The translations under genes and the position numbers were made by a program. The notes under the pieces were generated by a model. It did no database searches. It was not told where the DNA came from and worked only from the letters and a program-made list of their open reading frames with translations. A stretch of 37,657 nucleotides of DNA from Acidocella sp. (GTDB taxonomy: Bacteria > Pseudomonadota > Alphaproteobacteria > Acetobacterales > Acetobacteraceae), in contig JAQNCT010000020.1 of NCBI GenBank assembly GCA_029077825.1, positions 1 through 37,657 of the forward strand, in the 5' to 3' direction. Below, piece by piece: positions 34,557 through 37,657 of the stretch (position 1 is its first letter; every line of letters begins with the position of its first letter).

Positions 34557-34814
34557 ATGTCACTACTCGGTTGGATCGCTCTTGGCATCATCGCCGGCTG
34601 GATCGGCAGCCACATCGTCGATAACGGCGGCAAAGGCCCGCTGCTGGACATGGTGCTCGGCATTGTCGGCGCGCTGGTTGGCGGTGAGATTTTCAGCGCC
34701 TTGGGCGCGCATTCGGTCACGGGGTTTAATCTTTATAGCCTGTTCGTCGCGGTCATCGGCTCAGTGGTCGTCCTGGTGATCTACCACGCCGCTCTGGGCC
34801 GCCGCCGACTATAG
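34557..34814 (+). CDS. GlsB/YeaQ/YmgE-family small membrane protein
   Basis: An 85-residue protein with three hydrophobic helices, of the transglycosylase-associated (GlsB/YeaQ/YmgE) family. The repeated Gly pattern is clear: GWIALGIIAGWIGSHIV, then MVLGIVGALVGGEIFSALG and SLFVAVIGSVVVLVIYHA. Members are inner-membrane proteins often induced by stress. The ATG at 34557 follows GGGAATTTAGG. It stands alone, 68 nt after hpnL and 45 nt before the flippase gene. Confidence 0.9.
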   Translation: MSLLGWIALGIIAGWIGSHIVDNGGKGPLLDMVLGIVGALVGGEIFSALGAHSVTGFNLYSLFVAVIGSVVVLVIYHAALGRRRL

Positions 34815-34859
34815 AGCCTGATCGTTTGAGGCGGCTGCCATGACGTCCAAGCTGGAACC

Positions 34860-36155
34860 ATGAGGTCCAGCCGCAACCGCAAAATCCTGTTTACCTCCAG
34901 CGCCGGGCTGGCGCAGCGCGTGGTGCAATTACTCTCCACCCTCATCACCCTGCCACTGGTGCTACATAGCCTGGGGGTGGCGGGTTTTGGTGTCTGGGCG
35001 GCGGCCAGCTCGCTGGCCTGGCTCTCCGCATTGCTGGATTTCGGCCTCGGCAGCGCGCTGGTCACGTTGATCCCGCAGAGCCTTGGGCGCGGTGATTCCA
35101 ACCTCTCTCGCGATTACATTACCGCCGCTTTGTATGGCGGCACGGCGATGGCTTTGCTGCTCATCATCGCCGGCCTGCTCGGCCTGTCCATCCATGCGCC
35201 CGCCGCCGGCGCTGCTCCCTTCATAATTGCCGCCGGAGCGATTGCGCTTAACATTCCGCTCGGCACCGGTGCCGCCATCTGGCTTGGCCTGCAAAAAGGC
35301 TACATCGGCAACATCTGGCAGATAGTGCAAATCGCCATCACCACCGGGCTGCTGCTGGCCGTCGCCGCCGCCCATGCCGGCGTAACCGGCATGACCGCGG
35401 CCACCTACGGCGGGCTGCTGGTAAGCAACGCCGCCGCCTTGGCGCATGCTTTGCTGGGCCACCCCGCCGCCCGCCCTTACCGGCGGGTACGCCTGGCGGC
35501 ACTGCGTATATTATTGGCGCAAGGCGGCCAGATGTTTGCCATCACCGTAGCGGCATTCTCCCTCTACGCGTTTGACAATATGCTCACCTTGGCTTGGCTT
35601 GGGCCGGTTGCCGCCGCCCAAATGGCAATTAGTCTGCGGGTTTGCACCACCGCCACCGGCATGCTGGGCACCATCACCGCGCCGTTTTGGCCAGGCTTTG
35701 CCGACGCGATCGCCGCCCAGGATCATCATTGGCTGAAACAAACCCTGCGCAACGGCACGCTCGGCACCGCCGCCCTTGCCATCGCCGGGTCTGGCTGCCT
35801 GATCATCGCCGGAGCACCTTTCCTACGCTGGTGGCTGCAACAGGATTTCCATTTCACCCCCGCCTTGCTGTGGATGATGGCGGCCTGGATTATACTCACA
35901 ACCCTGCCCCATATGCCGGGCCTGCTTTTGAATGCGGTCTCGCAACTGCGCCCACAGATCATTATCCTCGCCAGTGCTGCCGCCATCGGCCTGGGCCTGA
36001 AGTATCTTGTGGCGCCAAAATTCGGCGTCATCGGCATTCTCGCCGTGCCGCCGCTGATGTCGGCCCTGCTCATCAACCCGGCGTATTTCTGGCTTGCCTC
36101 ACGCTGGCTCACCCGGCACACTCAAACCCACATCGCAACAAAGGCGGCCCCCTGA
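34860..36155 (+). CDS. Polysaccharide/lipid-linked oligosaccharide flippase (Wzx/MOP type)
   Basis: A 431-residue protein with about 12 hydrophobic segments, of the MOP/polysaccharide-transport superfamily (Wzx-like). The N-terminal stretch SAGLAQRVVQLLSTLITLPLVLHSLG and GFGVWAAASSLAWLSALLDFGLGSALV is typical of O-unit flippases. It would move an undecaprenyl-linked sugar across the inner membrane. The ATG is at 34860. The GT2 gene starts 3 nt after its stop, and the hydroxylase gene overlaps that, so the three form an operon. No polymerase or priming glycosyltransferase is seen nearby, which leaves the substrate open. Confidence 0.87.
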   Translation: MRSSRNRKILFTSSAGLAQRVVQLLSTLITLPLVLHSLGVAGFGVWAAASSLAWLSALLDFGLGSALVTLIPQSLGRGDSNLSRDYITAALYGGTAMALLLIIAGLLGLSIHAPAAGAAPFIIAAGAIALNIPLGTGAAIWLGLQKGYIGNIWQIVQIAITTGLLLAVAAAHAGVTGMTAATYGGLLVSNAAALAHALLGHPAARPYRRVRLAALRILLAQGGQMFAITVAAFSLYAFDNMLTLAWLGPVAAAQMAISLRVCTTATGMLGTITAPFWPGFADAIAAQDHHWLKQTLRNGTLGTAALAIAGSGCLIIAGAPFLRWWLQQDFHFTPALLWMMAAWIILTTLPHMPGLLLNAVSQLRPQIIILASAAAIGLGLKYLVAPKFGVIGILAVPPLMSALLINPAYFWLASRWLTRHTQTHIATKAAP

Positions 36156-36158
36156 CCT

Positions 36159-37088
36159 ATGCCCTATGTCAGCATCATCACCCCCTGCTACAATGAAGCC
36201 TTGAACATACAGGAGCTGCACGCCCGCGTGGCCGCTGCATTACAAAAAATGCCTGGCTTCACCTACGAGCATATTTTCATTGACAATGCCTCTACCGATG
36301 ACACCGCCGTCATCCTCAAACGCATTGCCGCTGCTGATAAAAACGTAAAACTCATCATCAACGCCCGTAACTTCGGCCATATCCGCTCACCGATGCACGC
36401 TTTGCTGCAAACCAAAGGTGAGGCGGTCATCAGCATCGTCGCCGATTTGCAAGACCCACCCGAGATGATCCCCGCCATGCTTGAAAAATGGCAGGAAGGC
36501 TTTGCGATGGTGGTGTGCACCAAACGTACCTCAGCGGAAGACCCGATGATGTTCTGGCTGCGTAAAACCTACTACGCGGTGGTGGAAAAACTCTCCTCGA
36601 TCACCACCATCCAGAATTTCACCGGCTTTGGCCTGTATGACCGCAAAGTGGTGGAAGCGGTGCGCGCCTTTGATGACCCTTACCCGTATTTTCGCGGTAT
36701 GGTGGCTGAGATCGGCCTGCCGATGTTCTTCATGCCCTATGACCAGCCGGTGCGCCGGCGCGGCATTACCAGCAATAATTTCTATGCGCTGTATGACATG
36801 GCGATGCTCGGCATCATCAACCTCTCAAAAGTGCCGCTGCGTTTGGTCACGGCACTCGGGTTCGTCAGCGCCTGTGTGTCATTGCTGTCGGGCCTGGGGT
36901 ACCTCGCCTATAAGCTGATCTTCTGGGACCAGTTCAACGCCGGCATCGCGCCTTTGGTGATTGGGTTGTTTTTTCTGGGTTCGGTGCAGCTGGTCTCACT
37001 GGGTATCATCGGCGAATATGTGGGCGCCATCCATACCCATGTGCAGAAGCGCCCCTACGTGATTGAGCGGGAGCGGGTGGGGTTTTGA
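36159..37088 (+). CDS. GT2 polyprenyl-phosphate glycosyltransferase (GtrB/ArnC-like)
   Basis: A 309-residue family 2 glycosyltransferase of the dolichyl/polyprenyl-phosphate sugar type. It has SIITPCYNEALNIQELHARV at the start, IFIDNASTDDTAVIL, NFGHIRSPMHALLQTKG, and the metal motif DLQDPPEM (Asp96 and Asp99). Two C-terminal membrane helices follow (LVTALGFVSACVSLLSGLGYLAY; GIAPLVIGLFFLGSVQLVSLGIIGEY), as in GtrB/ArnC. It should load a sugar onto undecaprenyl phosphate at the inner membrane. AAGGCGG precedes the ATG at 36159. Its stop overlaps the start of the hydroxylase gene (TTGA). Confidence 0.92.
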   Translation: MPYVSIITPCYNEALNIQELHARVAAALQKMPGFTYEHIFIDNASTDDTAVILKRIAAADKNVKLIINARNFGHIRSPMHALLQTKGEAVISIVADLQDPPEMIPAMLEKWQEGFAMVVCTKRTSAEDPMMFWLRKTYYAVVEKLSSITTIQNFTGFGLYDRKVVEAVRAFDDPYPYFRGMVAEIGLPMFFMPYDQPVRRRGITSNNFYALYDMAMLGIINLSKVPLRLVTALGFVSACVSLLSGLGYLAYKLIFWDQFNAGIAPLVIGLFFLGSVQLVSLGIIGEYVGAIHTHVQKRPYVIERERVGF

Positions 37089-37603
37089 TTTACCTCATCT
37101 TCATTGCGAAAATATTTTTTCCGGTTGCTCTGGTGTATTTCATTGAAACAATTTCTCTCGGCTGGAAAAATTCATCCTTGCGAAGATTGATCTATAAAAA
37201 AAACTTATCTGAGATCAATGATGTGTGGTTTTTTTTAATGTATGGAACTGGCGCATTTTCTACAATCGTTGCGATTGGTTCATTCGGTCTTGGTTGGATT
37301 GTTGGATCAGAAATGCAAAAAACTCTGTCCAATATTGCTGGGCTTCATTTTCGTTTTGATACAGGTTACGGTGGTTTAAATTTTGCATGTTATTATCTTA
37401 GTTTTAGCTTTATCGAGTACTGGAACCATCGTCTTTTTCACTACGGCATATTTTGGAACTTCCATCGAATTCATCATACCGCAACGGCCATGAACCCTCT
37501 AGTCGAACATAGAAATCACCCAATACAACATGCGTTAGAGCCGCTTTTACTCGCATGGCCTGAGGTGGTCCCCGAAGCTTGGACAGGAACTGGCTGGTGT
37601 TAA
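37085..37603 (+). pseudogene. Fatty-acid hydroxylase/sterol desaturase-superfamily gene, 3' part lost to an IS
   Basis: An N-terminal fragment of a membrane-bound diiron hydroxylase. It has three to four hydrophobic helices and the family's His clusters: HRLFH (115-119), HRIHH (127-131) and the beginning of EHRNHPIQH. Full members have another 60-100 residues with a further His cluster, missing here. The start is a TTG at 37085 overlapping the GT2 stop. The last 13 residues before the stop at 37603 (EVVPEAWTGTGWC) are translated from the IS end that begins at 37561, so native coding ends there. The gene is clearly more AT-rich than its neighbours, with A- and T-runs, suggesting transfer. Its native role, perhaps hydroxylating lipid or hopanoid-like molecules, is inferred. 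Confidence 0.75.
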
Positions 37604-37657
37604 GATAGAATCCCGCCGGTTGATAATGCCTGGCTATGCGGCCAGGAGCTTGATGTT
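37561..37657 (+). mobile_element. Left end of an IS3-family insertion sequence, running off the window
   Basis: At 37561 the sequence changes to TGAGGTGGTCCCCGAAGCTT and then GGACAGG. This has the IS3-family terminal pattern TG-x3-TG-x2-CCCC...TTGGACA. It breaks the hydroxylase reading frame in the middle of a domain. Some 90 nt further, AGGAG (37644-37648) precedes an ATG at 37653, possibly the start of the first transposase frame (orfA), which continues outside. The right end and target duplication cannot be checked here. Confidence 0.65.

Overview
The window is bacterial chromosomal DNA, most likely from an alphaproteobacterium, perhaps of the Rhodospirillales/Acetobacteraceae kind (inference). 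The signs are a class I lysyl-tRNA synthetase, a DUF1013/TrcR cell-cycle regulator beside a DUF1192 gene, small Flp pilins, a hopanoid operon in the order hpnA-hpnB-hpnC-hpnD-hpnE-shc, and moderately high GC with several TTG starts. I saw no rRNA, tRNA, CRISPR array or prophage.

Layout, 1-15 kb: a cut-off exported protein (minus) and a gene-poor stretch to 992; a BaiN/YhiN flavoprotein; yejEF-type ABC transporter genes without yejA/yejB; an amine-use module (APC permease and copper amine oxidase, minus, with a divergent AraC-family regulator); a DUF2189 membrane protein; a Maf pyrophosphatase; and a minus-strand, overlapping set lutB-lutC-smr-XRE preceded by a transglutaminase-like gene.

Layout, 15-25 kb: DUF1192 and divergent trcR plus a DUF962 (Mpo1-like) gene; three Flp pilin genes without any Tad machinery; a UPF0104 (MprF-flippase-like) membrane protein overlapping the class I lysS; a large Fe-S DinG/XPD-type helicase whose start lies 14 nt from that of lysS; a DUF2147 exported protein; and aceA (isocitrate lyase) with a strong terminator, followed by 21-bp tandem repeats ending in a REP-like palindrome.

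Layout, 25.5-37.6 kb: the complete squalene-to-hopene pathway as six overlapping minus-strand genes (HpnC, HpnD and HpnE make squalene, Shc cyclises it, HpnA/HpnB are the associated epimerase and glycosyltransferase). Divergent from it lie a ferritin-like diiron protein and hpnL, then a GlsB-type small membrane protein, and a tight flippase / GT2 glycosyltransferase / fatty-acid-hydroxylase (sterol desaturase superfamily) operon. The last gene is AT-rich and is broken at 37561 by what looks like the left end of an IS3-family insertion sequence, which runs off the window.

Points most worth a second look: a 14-bp hairpin that buries the start codon of the DUF962 gene; the lysS/MprF-like gene pair; the IS-disrupted lipid-hydroxylase gene at the end of a hopanoid and envelope region; the lutBC set lacking lutA but coupled to Smr and XRE genes; a transglutaminase-like protein with Ala in the catalytic His position; and a palindrome sitting on the predicted amine oxidase promoter.
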